Shown piece after piece: positions 11,760 through 19,375 of a stretch of 19,525 nucleotides of DNA; the first letter of the stretch is position 1, and each line of letters starts with the position of its first letter. The position numbers were made by a program, and so were the translations under genes. The stretch is taken from assembly GCA_017412025.1 (NCBI GenBank), contig JAFQOY010000223.1:1-19525 (forward strand). Reading direction: 5' to 3'. The notes under the pieces were generated by a model that saw only the letters and a program-made list of their open reading frames with translations, searched no databases and was not told the origin of the DNA. Source of the stretch: Clostridia bacterium (GTDB lineage Bacteria > Bacillota_A > Clostridia > Christensenellales > Aristaeellaceae).

Positions 11760-12266
11760 TTACCATGCATCCGGAACAAACAGACAGATTTCTCCCGCCT
11801 CAAGCGTGCGCGGCACGTCGATCAGACGCTGATTTCTGCTGCCGCAGTAGAGCAGATCAAGGGACCGCTCATGAGAGAGATACGGCCCGTCCACCAGCAC
11901 GTCTACATGCGAAAGCAGCGCCATCCGGTCGGGATTCTCTTCCTCCAGCAGGCGTTCAAGCGTATAGCCCGTGTAGCACCAGACAGAAAGCCCCTTCTGC
12001 TTTGCCGCGGCAGCGATTTCAGCCATCGGCAGCGGCTGCATCATCGGCTCTCCGCCCGTGAGCGTCACGCCGCGAACGAGCGGGTTTTGCCCGAGTTTTC
12101 CCGTGATCTCCTGCGTATCGGCCAGATATCCTCCGGCAAAGTCATGGGTAGCCGGGTTATGGCATCCCGGGCAATTGTGCGGACATCCCTGCACAAAAAC
12201 CGCGCAGCGATAACCCGGGCCATCGACGATCGATTCGGGCACAACGCCCGCCAGACGAATCTGCAT
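11760..12266 (-). CDS. nrdG: Anaerobic ribonucleotide reductase activating protein (radical SAM)
   Basis: A 168-residue radical SAM enzyme that uses S-adenosylmethionine and a 4Fe-4S cluster to place the glycyl radical on NrdD. The cluster motif Cx3Cx2C is seen in VQGCPHNCPGCHNPATHDF at about residues 25-43. VTLTGGEPMMQPL near residue 68 is the GGEP SAM-binding motif, and SVWCYTGYTLERLL and VDVLVDGPYL are family hallmarks. Length is usual for the family. AGGAAAGG precedes the ATG. It lies 59 bases downstream of nrdD, transcribed with it, as is standard for this enzyme pair. Confidence 0.96.
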   Translation of the reverse strand: MQIRLAGVVPESIVDGPGYRCAVFVQGCPHNCPGCHNPATHDFAGGYLADTQEITGKLGQNPLVRGVTLTGGEPMMQPLPMAEIAAAAKQKGLSVWCYTGYTLERLLEEENPDRMALLSHVDVLVDGPYLSHERSLDLLYCGSRNQRLIDVPRTLEAGEICLFVPDAW

Positions 12267-12325
12267 ATGCTTTCCTTTCCTGAAAAGACGTCTCCTCCTT
12301 GCGAAAGAGACACCATAAAAACCGT

Positions 12326-14641
12326 TTACAGGCCGTGCTTTACGCGTTCCTTTTCCTCGGCGCGCTTGCCGTTGTTGAAGCGATCGAGCGTGCCGACAAG
12401 ATAGCCCGTAATGCGGCGGATGCGCTCAAAGTGCACCTCTTCCTCCTGACGGCCGCACTTGGGGCATTTATCGTCAATAATGCCGTTATAACCGCAGACG
12501 GGATCACGATCCACCGGATGGTTGATCGAGCCATAGCCGATACCTGCGTCATGCATAGCGCGGACGATGGACTCAAACGCATCCAGATTCTTTGTCGGGT
12601 CGCCGTCCATCTCGATGTAGGAGATGTGGCCGGCATTGGTCAGCGCGTGATACGGTCCTTCCAGATTGATCTTGTCAAACGCGCCGATGGAATAATACAC
12701 CGGCACATGGAAGCTGTTGGTGTAATAATCGCGGTCGGTTACGCCCGGAATCCTGCCGAAGCGCTCCCTGTCCATGCGCACAAAGCGGCCGGACAGGCCC
12801 TCTGCCGGCGTCGCCAGCAGCGTATAGTTCATCTTCCTCTCCTGAGACAGCTCGTCCAGCTGACGTCTCATGCGTCCGATGATCTCAAGTCCCAGCTTCT
12901 GCGCACGCTCGCTCTGACCGTGATGCTCGCCAATGAGCGCGACAAGCGTCTCCGCCAGTCCGATGAAGCCGACGGACAGCGTGCCATGGCGCAGCACTTC
13001 GCCCACCTCGTCATCCCAGGAGAGATTCTCGCTGTCCATCCAGACGCCTTCGCCCATCAGGAACGGATAATTGCGAACCTTCTTATGCGCCTGAATCTCA
13101 AAGCGCTCGTCAAGCTGCCTGATCACCAGCGCCATGCGCTCGTCGAGCATCTGATAGAAACGGTCGAGGTCGCCGTGCGCCTCAATGGCGATGCGCGGCA
13201 GGTTGATCGACGTGAAGGACAGATTGCCGCGGCGGTTGCAGACCTCGCGCTCGGGATCATAGACATTGCCCACCACGCGCGTACGGCAACCCATGTACGC
13301 AATCTCCGTCTCGCGGCAGCCCGGCTTATAATACCTGAGGTTGAACGGTGCGTCAACGAAGGAGAAATTCGGGAACAGGCGCTTTGCGCTCACGCGGATA
13401 GCCAGGCGGAACAGATCATAGTTCGGATCGCCCGGATTATAGCTGACGCCTTCCTTGACACGGAAAATCTGAATCGGGAAGATCGGCGTCTCGCCTCTGC
13501 CCAGACCGCTCTCGGTAACCAGCAGCAGGTTGCGCATCACCATGCGTCCCTCCGCAGAGGTATCCATGCCGTAGTTGATCGAGGAGAACGGCGTCTGCGC
13601 GCCTGCGCGGGAGTGCATGGTATTCAGGTTATGAATGAACGCCTCCATCGCCTGATATGTGCGGCGCTCCGTCTCGCGATAGCCGCGGTTGATCGCATAG
13701 CGCATGATGCGCTCCGCGGTCTGCGCGTCCGTCATGGTCAGCAGGCGGCTGCGGAGCTCGTTTTCAAAGTCATCATTCGGCTTGAGCGTGGGCACAAAGC
13801 CGGTTTCCGCCTGAATCTGACGCAGGAGACGCTTGGCTTCATCGTCGCCCGCCTGATGCAGGAGCACCAGATCAAGACCCGCGCCAAGCGCACGGCGATA
13901 CTCCTTGACGTAGGTCTTGGCTACGCCGGGCGCCATGTCATAGTCAAAGCTGGCGATGGCCTGTCCGCCATGCTGATCATTCTGGTTGGACTGAATAGCG
14001 ATGCAGGCCAAAGACGCATAGCTGCCGATATCCTGCGGCTCGCGCAGCACGCCATGGCCGGTCGAAAATCCATCCTGAAAAAGATCCGTCAGGTCAATCT
14101 GCGTACAGGTGGTCGTCAGCGTCAGGAAGTCGAGATCATGGATGTGAATATCGCCCTCGCGATGCGCTTTGGCATGCTCCGGATTGAGCACATACATGTC
14201 GTAGAACTGCTTGGCGCTCTCGCTGCCGTACTTGAGCATCGTGCCCATCGCCGTATCGCCGTCGATGTTCGCATTCTCACGCTTGACGTCAGAATCCGCG
14301 GCATCCTTGAACGTGATGTCCGAGAGGATGTGCATCAGACGGGTTTTCGACTCTCTGGCGCGGCTGCGGCCAGCACGATAGAGAATATACTCCTTGGCAG
14401 CCCTGGCATAGCCCTCGTCAATGAGCACCTGCTCTACGACGTCCTGCACGCCTTCAACCGTCGGTACGTCGATGGTTTCGTCGCTGTTGACCTTGCGGGT
14501 CACGATGCGCGCAAGACGGGCGGCTTCCTCCTTGCCCTTCGCGCTGCCCACGGCCTCAAAAGCGCTGTAAATCGCATCGGCAATCTTCTCTTCTTCGTAC
14601 GCTACCCTGCGTCCGTCACGCTTGATGATGATTTCCGGCAT
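12326..14641 (-). CDS. nrdD: Anaerobic (class III) ribonucleoside-triphosphate reductase
   Basis: A 771-residue glycyl-radical enzyme reducing ribonucleoside triphosphates to deoxy forms without oxygen. Residues 1 to about 90 are an ATP-cone allosteric domain (EIIIKRDGRRVAYEEEKIAD). The barrel includes DIHIHDLDFL, TTTCTQIDL, CIAIQSNQNDQHGGQ and GCRTRVVGN. The C-terminus holds a Cys-rich zinc site, DPVCGYNGIIDDKCPKCG, with three rather than four Cys in this stretch, and the radical loop RITGYLVGTLDRFNNGK with the Gly near residue 746. ATG 14641 has GGGAG 8 bases upstream; alternatives at 14698 or above lack such a site or lie in the promoter. Activated by the neighbouring NrdG. Its presence implies anaerobic growth. 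Confidence 0.96.
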   Translation of the reverse strand: MPEIIIKRDGRRVAYEEEKIADAIYSAFEAVGSAKGKEEAARLARIVTRKVNSDETIDVPTVEGVQDVVEQVLIDEGYARAAKEYILYRAGRSRARESKTRLMHILSDITFKDAADSDVKRENANIDGDTAMGTMLKYGSESAKQFYDMYVLNPEHAKAHREGDIHIHDLDFLTLTTTCTQIDLTDLFQDGFSTGHGVLREPQDIGSYASLACIAIQSNQNDQHGGQAIASFDYDMAPGVAKTYVKEYRRALGAGLDLVLLHQAGDDEAKRLLRQIQAETGFVPTLKPNDDFENELRSRLLTMTDAQTAERIMRYAINRGYRETERRTYQAMEAFIHNLNTMHSRAGAQTPFSSINYGMDTSAEGRMVMRNLLLVTESGLGRGETPIFPIQIFRVKEGVSYNPGDPNYDLFRLAIRVSAKRLFPNFSFVDAPFNLRYYKPGCRETEIAYMGCRTRVVGNVYDPEREVCNRRGNLSFTSINLPRIAIEAHGDLDRFYQMLDERMALVIRQLDERFEIQAHKKVRNYPFLMGEGVWMDSENLSWDDEVGEVLRHGTLSVGFIGLAETLVALIGEHHGQSERAQKLGLEIIGRMRRQLDELSQERKMNYTLLATPAEGLSGRFVRMDRERFGRIPGVTDRDYYTNSFHVPVYYSIGAFDKINLEGPYHALTNAGHISYIEMDGDPTKNLDAFESIVRAMHDAGIGYGSINHPVDRDPVCGYNGIIDDKCPKCGRQEEEVHFERIRRITGYLVGTLDRFNNGKRAEEKERVKHGL

Positions 14642-14709
14642 CTCGTTTTCTCCCATCCATTCGTTAATCGGTGTATAATCAAACCTGTTTTCGTACATGA
14701 GCAAACGAA

Positions 14710-14729
14710 CGGCACAAGATGTAGTGCCG
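14710..14729 (-). promoter_or_regulatory. Stem-loop near the 5' end of the nrdD transcript
   Basis: CGGCAC and GTGCCG form a perfect 6-bp stem with an 8-base loop, starting a few bases after the predicted transcription start. I could not recognise a clean NrdR box pair around the promoter. Confidence 0.45.
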
Positions 14730-14741
14730 CAAGTGAAAGAT

Positions 14742-14770
14742 ATCATACAACATATGGAGCCGCCTGTCAA
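14742..14770 (-). promoter_or_regulatory. Promoter of nrdD-nrdG
   Basis: TTGACA (14765-14770), a 17-base spacer and TATGAT (14742-14747) on the minus strand. It gives a leader of about 95 bases before the chosen nrdD start. Confidence 0.88.
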
Positions 14771-14805
14771 GACTGACAGAAGCGGTGCAAACGTGTATAG
14801 TTAAC

Positions 14806-14838
14806 AAAAAAATGAGACAGCACAAAGCCGCACTGCCC
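14806..14838 (-). terminator. Terminator of the membrane-anchored protein gene
   Basis: On the minus strand GGGCAGTGC and GTGCTGTCTC pair through about 9 positions including several G-T pairs, followed by ATTTTTTTG. The stem is weak but the T-run is long and it lies just after the stop codon. Confidence 0.65.
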
Positions 14839-14852
14839 ATTTATGTCATTCA

Positions 14853-15551
14853 TTAAAAATATGTTGCCTGCTGTTTCTGCGCGTTATGAAGTTCGTCGTA
14901 CCCTTCCGGCTTCTCCTGATGATACTGTTCAATCAACAGATTGACCGTCCTGGCCGCATTGGCGTCGTTTCCGCCGTGAGCCAGCATCACCAGATAGCTG
15001 TCCGCAGGATCGTTGCCATGATTGAGCAGGCCGTAGAGAGAATCCGCCGGAATGGCAAACAGCCTCTTCTCGCCCGACTCAGTTCTGAGCATGCCGCCGC
15101 TCAGATCAATATCCTTCGTATCGATCACGCCGCCGGAAACATACTCTGTGAGATCCACAAACGCATGCTCCGCGCCTTCGGCAGAAAGCTTGTGCACCTC
15201 GCTCTCCGGCATGAGGCACACGTCTCCCTGCTGCGCTGCGATATACGTGGAAAACTGCATATACGCATATGCGTCGTTTCCACTCAGATTGATGTTGGCC
15301 ACAAAAAAGGATTCCTGATCCGGGCAGGCTTCCTGAAACAGCGGAAGAAGCTCATCCTGCATGGCCTGCGCAGTCACAAAGCCGTTGAGCACGTAGATTT
15401 CGATCTTCTTCTCCTCAGGCGGCCTGTACGCCGTCGTGGTAAACAGGACGTTGACGCCCAGAATGCTCACGCAGATCACGAGCATATACTTCCACCAGCT
15501 GTATGCAAAATGGTTTTTCAGCCACTTCTTTGTCATCCGATTTGCCGCCAT
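14853..15551 (-). CDS. Unrecognised single-pass membrane protein with an extracytoplasmic domain
   Basis: A 232-residue protein starting at ATG 15551, with AAGGAGG 7-8 bases upstream. A basic, aromatic N-terminus (MTKKWLKNHFAYSWWKY) precedes one hydrophobic helix (YMLVICVSILGVNVLFTTTA, about residues 22-41), without a lipobox, so an N-in membrane anchor is likely. The rest is soluble and would lie outside. A beta start (KIEIYVLNGF), LLPLFQEACPDQE, then YIAAQQGDVCLMPESEV and FVDLTEYVSGG suggest a periplasmic-binding-like fold such as that of solute-binding proteins, but it is shorter than most and no transporter genes are adjacent. It is monocistronic, with its own promoter and terminator, divergent from the tiny basic gene. 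Confidence 0.8.
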   Translation of the reverse strand: MAANRMTKKWLKNHFAYSWWKYMLVICVSILGVNVLFTTTAYRPPEEKKIEIYVLNGFVTAQAMQDELLPLFQEACPDQESFFVANINLSGNDAYAYMQFSTYIAAQQGDVCLMPESEVHKLSAEGAEHAFVDLTEYVSGGVIDTKDIDLSGGMLRTESGEKRLFAIPADSLYGLLNHGNDPADSYLVMLAHGGNDANAARTVNLLIEQYHQEKPEGYDELHNAQKQQATYF

Positions 15552-15580
15552 ATAAGCGCCTCCTTGCATATGTACAATCC

Positions 15581-15609
15581 ATCATACCATGTTCGCCTGC
15601 ATTCTTCAA
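15581..15609 (-). promoter_or_regulatory. Promoter of the membrane-anchored protein gene
   Basis: TTGAAG (15604-15609), a 17-base spacer and TATGAT (15581-15586) on the minus strand, about 30 bases before the start codon. Confidence 0.82.
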
Positions 15610-15663
15610 CCATGATTTTGCGCCGGTTAATCATCTTGCGCATCAGATTCAACCAGCGGTTTA

Positions 15664-15693
15664 TTGACGGTTCCGCTGAAACTCTGTTATGAT
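15664..15693 (+). promoter_or_regulatory. Promoter of the tiny basic protein gene
   Basis: TTGACG (15664-15669), an 18-base spacer and TATGAT (15688-15693) on the plus strand, about 45 bases before the ATG. The two divergent promoters are about 54 bases apart (between their -35 boxes). Confidence 0.8.
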
Positions 15694-15739
15694 TCAGACA
15701 GGAACATACATGCTCACAAAACCAGGAGGACACACACGT

Positions 15740-15937
15740 ATGAAGGGCAATTTCATTTCGCAAAGCAAGATGAGCAAAAAAGCCAGAAAAGCGCTCTGCA
15801 AAGAGCAGCGCGTCATGTGGGACTTCTCCCCGGCAACGCGCACAGAAACCAGCAAAAAAGCATATAACCGCAAGAGAAAGCACAGACACGCCGACGATTC
15901 TATGCTTTCTCTTTTTGCTGCATGGCGCGCCGCCTGA
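15740..15937 (+). CDS. Tiny, highly basic protein of unknown function
   Basis: A 65-residue protein starting at ATG 15740, with AGGAGG 10 bases upstream and a good promoter. The sequence is rich in Lys and Arg: SKMSKKARKALCKEQRVMW, then a TRTETSKKAYNRKRKHRH stretch, then a short acidic and hydrophobic end (DDSMLSLFAAWRAA). No signal peptide or membrane helix is evident. The basic centre, with a single Trp and NRKRK, would suit binding to RNA, ribosome or DNA, but this is inference and I do not recognise the family. Odd: a terminator-like hairpin falls inside the last third of the frame, so the final ~20 codons may not be on every transcript. It is one of only two plus-strand genes here. Confidence 0.65.
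   Translation: MKGNFISQSKMSKKARKALCKEQRVMWDFSPATRTETSKKAYNRKRKHRHADDSMLSLFAAWRAA
15873..15916 (+). terminator. Terminator-like hairpin inside the tiny basic gene
   Basis: AGAGAAAGCA (15873-15882) and TGCTTTCTCT (15903-15912) are an exact inverted repeat around a 20-base loop, followed directly by TTTTG. The stop codon of the frame lies about 20 bases further on. Confidence 0.55.
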
Positions 15938-15968
15938 CCTCCATAATGAATCGGTTATATCCGTACGC

Positions 15969-15996
15969 AAAAAGCGCCTCCCATGACGAGAGGCGC
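15969..15996 (-). terminator. Terminator of greA-lysS
   Basis: On the minus strand GCGCCTC and GAGGCGC form a 7-bp perfect stem with a 9-base loop, followed by TTTTTGCG. It lies 23 bases after the lysS stop. Confidence 0.87.
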
Positions 15997-16019
15997 AGAG
16001 CTGCATATGCAATTGAAAA

Positions 16020-17993
16020 TCAATAGAGCTTGGCTCCTGCCGGGATACGGTCGCTGACCATCAGCAGATTCAGCTTCTCCTCGCCGTTCTGCGTGTGGAC
16101 GGCGCTGAGCAGCATACCGCAGGACTGGATGCCCATCATCGCGCGTGGCGGCAGGTTGGTGATAGCCACCAGTGTCTTGCCGATCAGCTCTTCCGGCTCA
16201 TAGTAAGCATGGATGCCGCTGAGAATCGTGCGATCCTCGCCCGTACCGTCATCCAGCGTGAACTGAAGCAGCTTCTTGCTCTTCTTCACTGCCACGCAGT
16301 CCTTGACCTTGACCGCGCGGAAGTCGGACTTGGAGAACGTATCAAAGTCGACGGCGTCAGCGAAGAGCGGCTCGATCTCCACGCCCGTGAAGTCGATCGG
16401 CTCTTCCACAACAACCGGCGTCTGAGCAGGCGCGGCGGCTTCTGCAGCAGCTTCCGCAGCCGGAGCAGCTTCCTGCTTGGCTTCTTCCTGTTTCTTCGCC
16501 TTGTTTCCGCCGATTTCCTTCATCGTCGGGAAGAGCAGAACGTCGCGGATGGACGCAGAATCCGTCAGCAGCATGACCAGACGATCCACGCCGAAGCCCA
16601 GACCGCCCGTCGGCGGCATGCCGTACTCCAGCGCGGTCACATAATCGTAATCCACCTGCGCCTTGCACGCCGGATCAAGCTTTTTGCGCTCGGCAACCTG
16701 GCGCTCAAAGCGGCCCTTCTGATCAATCGGGTCGTTCAGCTCGGAGAACGCATTGCCGAACTCCGTCGCATTGATGAAGTACTCAAAGCGCTCCGTGAAC
16801 GCAGGATCGTCGGGCTTGCGCTTGGCCAGCGGGCTGATCTCCACCGGATAATCGTAAATGAACGTCGGCTGAATGAGATGCTCCTCAACAAACGCATCGA
16901 AGAACTCCGCCAGAATCGCACCCTTGGTCGGCACCTCCGGCAGACCGACATGCTTTTCCTTCGCAATGGCGATTGCCTCTTCGTCGGAAGCAATCTCAGC
17001 AAAATCCACGCCAGAGTACTTCTTGACGGCCTCGACCATCGTCATGCGCTCCCAATGGCTCAGGTCAATCTCCTTGCCCTGATAGGGAATCTGCAGCGTG
17101 CCGCAGACGTTCATGGTCACAGTCTTCATCATATCCTCAACCAGATCCATCATGCCCTGATAGTCGGTATAGGCCTGATAAAGCTCGATAGAGGTAAACT
17201 CCGGATTGTGCTTGGTATCCATGCCCTCGTTGCGGAAGATGCGGCCCACTTCGTACACGCGATCCATGCCGCCGACAATCAGGCGCTTGAGATACAGCTC
17301 CGTCTCGATACGCAGCACCATGTCCATATCCAGCGTATTGTGGTGGGTCAGGAACGGACGGGCAGACGCGCCGATTTCAAACGGCGTAAGAATCGGAGTG
17401 TCGACCTCCAGGAAGCCGCGGTTGTCCAGGAAATAACGAAGCTCACGCATGATCCGGCTGCGCTTGACGAAGGTATCCTTCACTTCCGGATTGACGATCA
17501 GATCCAGATAGCGCTGACGGTAGCGGATATCCGTATCGGTCAGGCCGTGGAACTTCTCCGGCAGCGGCTTGAGGCACTTGGCCAGCAGCGTAATCTCCTG
17601 CACATGGATGGAAATTTCGCCGGTCTTCGTCACAAACGGAACGCCCTTGACGCCGATCAGATCGCCCAGATCGTACTTCTTGAACGCAGCATATACCTCT
17701 TCGCCGATATCGTCGCGCTTGAAATAGAGCTGAATCTTTCCCGCTCCGTCCATAAGACGGGCGAAAGACGCCTTGCCCATGATATGGCGGCCAATCATGC
17801 GTCCGGCGACGGCGACCGTCGTCTCCTTCAGTTCTTCATAATTCGCAATCACATCCTGGCTCAGGTGCGTCACATCGTACTTCATGATCTCATACGGATT
17901 GTTTCCGCTTTCAATCAGGCCCTTGAGCTTCTCGCGCCTGATCTGCTCCTGTTCGCTCAGTTCAGACGCGGTAAGGATCTTTTCTTCAGCCAT
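16020..17993 (-). CDS. lysS: Lysyl-tRNA synthetase (class II) with a C-terminal Trbp111-like tRNA-binding domain
   Basis: A 657-residue class II LysRS, longer than the usual ~500. Residues 1-500 are the standard enzyme: an OB-fold anticodon-binding domain (VAVAGRMIGRHIMGKASFA), then the catalytic domain with RYRQRYLDLIVNPEV, motif 2 FRNEGMDTKHNPEFTSIELY near residue 255 and motif 3 GGLGFGVDRLVMLL near residue 468. A flexible Lys/Glu/Ala linker (about 503-530) leads to a second OB-fold (about 540-657) with FSKSDFRAVKVKDC, DRTILSGIHAYYEPEELIG and NLPPRAMMGIQSCGMLL, the pattern of the Trbp111/MetRS C-terminal domain that binds tRNA nonspecifically. AGAGGAAG precedes the ATG. It lies 28 bases after greA and shares its promoter. 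The leader shows no T-box. Confidence 0.95.
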   Translation of the reverse strand: MAEEKILTASELSEQEQIRREKLKGLIESGNNPYEIMKYDVTHLSQDVIANYEELKETTVAVAGRMIGRHIMGKASFARLMDGAGKIQLYFKRDDIGEEVYAAFKKYDLGDLIGVKGVPFVTKTGEISIHVQEITLLAKCLKPLPEKFHGLTDTDIRYRQRYLDLIVNPEVKDTFVKRSRIMRELRYFLDNRGFLEVDTPILTPFEIGASARPFLTHHNTLDMDMVLRIETELYLKRLIVGGMDRVYEVGRIFRNEGMDTKHNPEFTSIELYQAYTDYQGMMDLVEDMMKTVTMNVCGTLQIPYQGKEIDLSHWERMTMVEAVKKYSGVDFAEIASDEEAIAIAKEKHVGLPEVPTKGAILAEFFDAFVEEHLIQPTFIYDYPVEISPLAKRKPDDPAFTERFEYFINATEFGNAFSELNDPIDQKGRFERQVAERKKLDPACKAQVDYDYVTALEYGMPPTGGLGFGVDRLVMLLTDSASIRDVLLFPTMKEIGGNKAKKQEEAKQEAAPAAEAAAEAAAPAQTPVVVEEPIDFTGVEIEPLFADAVDFDTFSKSDFRAVKVKDCVAVKKSKKLLQFTLDDGTGEDRTILSGIHAYYEPEELIGKTLVAITNLPPRAMMGIQSCGMLLSAVHTQNGEEKLNLLMVSDRIPAGAKLY

Positions 17994-18021
17994 GGTTCTT
18001 CCTCTTTCTCACGTTTGTCAA

Positions 18022-18507
18022 TTACAGCGCGATATCCACCACGCGCAGGCGGCGCACGCCACCCGGAGTCACTGCAGAAACGACGTCGCCGACATGCGCG
18101 CCAATCAGCGCAGCACCGACGGGGGACTCATTGGAGAGACGGCCGTTTACCGGATCAGACTCGGACGTACCGACGATGGTGTAGACCTCCGCCTCTTCAT
18201 CCTCGTCCTCCAGATCGACGATCGTCACACGGGTACCAAAGTTGACCGTGTTGGTATCGATCTTGCTCTCGTCGACGACGACAGCGTTTTCGATCATCGC
18301 CTTGAGCTCCTGAATGCGCTGCTCAAGCGCAGCCTGATCGTTCTTTGCAGCATCATATTCAGCGTTCTCGCTCAGATCGCCGTAGGAAATCGCAATCTTG
18401 AGCTGCTCCGCAATCCGCATTTTTTCTGTAGTCTCTTTGTATTCCAGCTCTTCCTTCATCTTCTGAAGGCCTTCGCGGGTAACGACAAGACGCTTATTCT
18501 CTGCCAT
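18022..18507 (-). CDS. greA: Transcription elongation factor GreA
   Basis: A 161-residue factor that inserts its coiled coil into the RNA polymerase secondary channel and stimulates cleavage of backtracked RNA. The N-terminal coiled coil (residues 1 to about 78) contains REGLQKMKEELEYKET and the tip ISYGDLSENAEYDAAKNDQA, with the acidic Asp/Glu pair that acts at the polymerase centre. The C-terminal globular domain has FGTRVTIVDLEDEDEEAEVY, SNESPVGAALIGAHVGDVV and the TPGG turn. Length is normal. ATG 18507 has AAGGAGA upstream; the frame extends to 18564 but the start there lacks such a site. It is the first gene of the greA-lysS operon, a pairing familiar from Firmicutes. Confidence 0.96.
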   Translation of the reverse strand: MAENKRLVVTREGLQKMKEELEYKETTEKMRIAEQLKIAISYGDLSENAEYDAAKNDQAALEQRIQELKAMIENAVVVDESKIDTNTVNFGTRVTIVDLEDEDEEAEVYTIVGTSESDPVNGRLSNESPVGAALIGAHVGDVVSAVTPGGVRRLRVVDIAL

Positions 18508-18529
18508 AACAATTCTCTCCTTTTCTCCA

Positions 18530-18549
18530 TCTGCGCCGCAAAGCGCAGA
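18530..18549 (-). promoter_or_regulatory. Stem-loop upstream of the greA ribosome binding site
   Basis: TCTGCGC and GCGCAGA form a perfect 7-bp stem with a 6-base loop in the ~85-base leader, about 10 bases before AAGGAGA. No T-run follows. Confidence 0.5.
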
Positions 18550-18599
18550 AAAGCCGGCTGGCAAAAACCATCACCGGACATAATGCACCATATTGGAAG

Positions 18600-18628
18600 A
18601 TTATACTCCCGACACTTTGTTTTGTCAA
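18600..18628 (-). promoter_or_regulatory. Consensus promoter of greA-lysS
   Basis: TTGACA (18623-18628), a 17-base spacer and TATAAT (18600-18605) on the minus strand match the sigma-A consensus exactly. The -35 overlaps the TGA stop (18625-18627) of the upstream kinase-like gene. Confidence 0.93.
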
Positions 18629-19167
18629 TCCATATCTGGTTTTTTGCCGTGCAGCGCCGGCGGCGGAATCTGCTCATCCTGCATCCATCGGTTGACGTAC
18701 CAGACGTCGATTTCATTAGGATGCGGAACCTCAAAGGCAGCCTCAAGCTTGTTCCTGAGCCCTTCATCAACATAGTAGGCGTCGGTACTTCCGGCGAGCA
18801 CCGCCTGATTGCGCAGCATGATGTTGGTTTGCCAGGTTTCATCCTCCAGATCAATATAGTGAAACTCGCATGCAATACCCTGGGACTCATAAAAGCTTCG
18901 CGCAGCCTTGCGTCTTTCCTTCGTCCAGAATCCCCAGTCAAGCAGAACATTGGCGCCCGCATGCAGGATCTCAAGCGACTTGGCAAACAGATACCGCTGC
19001 GTTCTTTCTGCAATGGCGTCATGCTGCTCGCCAAGCTCTCCACCAAGGATACCGATGGTGATCTCGTCTACTGAAAGAATCACCGCGTTTTCCTCGCTGG
19101 AGATGCGCTGCGCATACGTCGTCTTTCCGCTGGCAATCTTCCCGCAGAGCAGTATCGCTTTAGCCAT
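18625..19167 (-). CDS. P-loop kinase-like ATP-binding protein (AAA_33 type)
   Basis: A 180-residue protein with a Walker A loop at the N-terminus, LLCGKIASGKTTYA (GKIASGKT at residues 9-16). An aspartate-bearing strand, ILSVDE, follows, then NVLLDWGFWTKERRKAARSF, matching small P-loop kinases of unknown substrate in which a DxGFW segment precedes an Arg-rich lid. Such proteins resemble zeta-toxin, shikimate or chloramphenicol-phosphotransferase folds; the phosphoryl acceptor is unknown. There is no obvious antitoxin partner. ATG 19167 has GGGAG 8 bases upstream; an ATG six codons earlier is less well placed. It overlaps the end of the truncated kinase frame by 8 bases, so it belongs to that operon. 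No terminator is seen; its stop is embedded in the greA promoter. Confidence 0.82.
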   Translation of the reverse strand: MAKAILLCGKIASGKTTYAQRISSEENAVILSVDEITIGILGGELGEQHDAIAERTQRYLFAKSLEILHAGANVLLDWGFWTKERRKAARSFYESQGIACEFHYIDLEDETWQTNIMLRNQAVLAGSTDAYYVDEGLRNKLEAAFEVPHPNEIDVWYVNRWMQDEQIPPPALHGKKPDMD

Positions 19168-19375
19168 GCATTTTTCTCCCTTCATTTTCCGTATTCAAAA
19201 CCGCATTGCGCAACGCTGCACACGCTGCCATATCCTCCCGTCCTAGAACAGTCATGCGTCTGAACACGTTGCCGCGAAGACGCACAGCCTTATCTGGCCG
19301 CTCGACAAGCAGCCGTACAGCCGTTGATTTACACGAGGCCATCAGGCCTGTGATCAGACAGATAGTCATGCTCAT
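19160..19375 (-). pseudogene. Truncated P-loop kinase remnant with altered Walker A
   Basis: A 71-codon frame beginning at ATG 19375, which overlaps the TGA of the upstream gene (ATGA). Residues 1 to about 48 look like the start of a small P-loop kinase: ICLITGLMASCKSTAVRLL, then VRLRGNVFRRMTVLGREDM. Relatives I recall read GLMASGKST and LRGDVFRRM, so the last Walker A Gly is Cys here and an Asp is Asn. Homology seems to stop after GREDM; the remaining ~22 residues are unlike the family, which is normally about 170-190 residues. This fits an internal deletion that removed the catalytic body and left the frame joined to the next gene's start region. It could instead be a short expressed peptide that keeps the operon coupled. 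Confidence 0.65.

Noticed and set aside
11519..11760. A replication origin near remB-gyrB
   Set aside because: No cluster of TTATCCACA-like DnaA boxes and no dnaA or dnaN in the window; the interval is explained by a promoter, a leader hairpin and a terminator.
12299..14776. An 825-codon open plus-strand frame opposite nrdD
   Set aside because: Antisense shadow of a well-conserved glycyl-radical enzyme; no family features.
16095..18245. A 716-codon open plus-strand frame opposite lysS and greA
   Set aside because: Spans two real minus-strand genes and their junction; composition typical of antisense frames.
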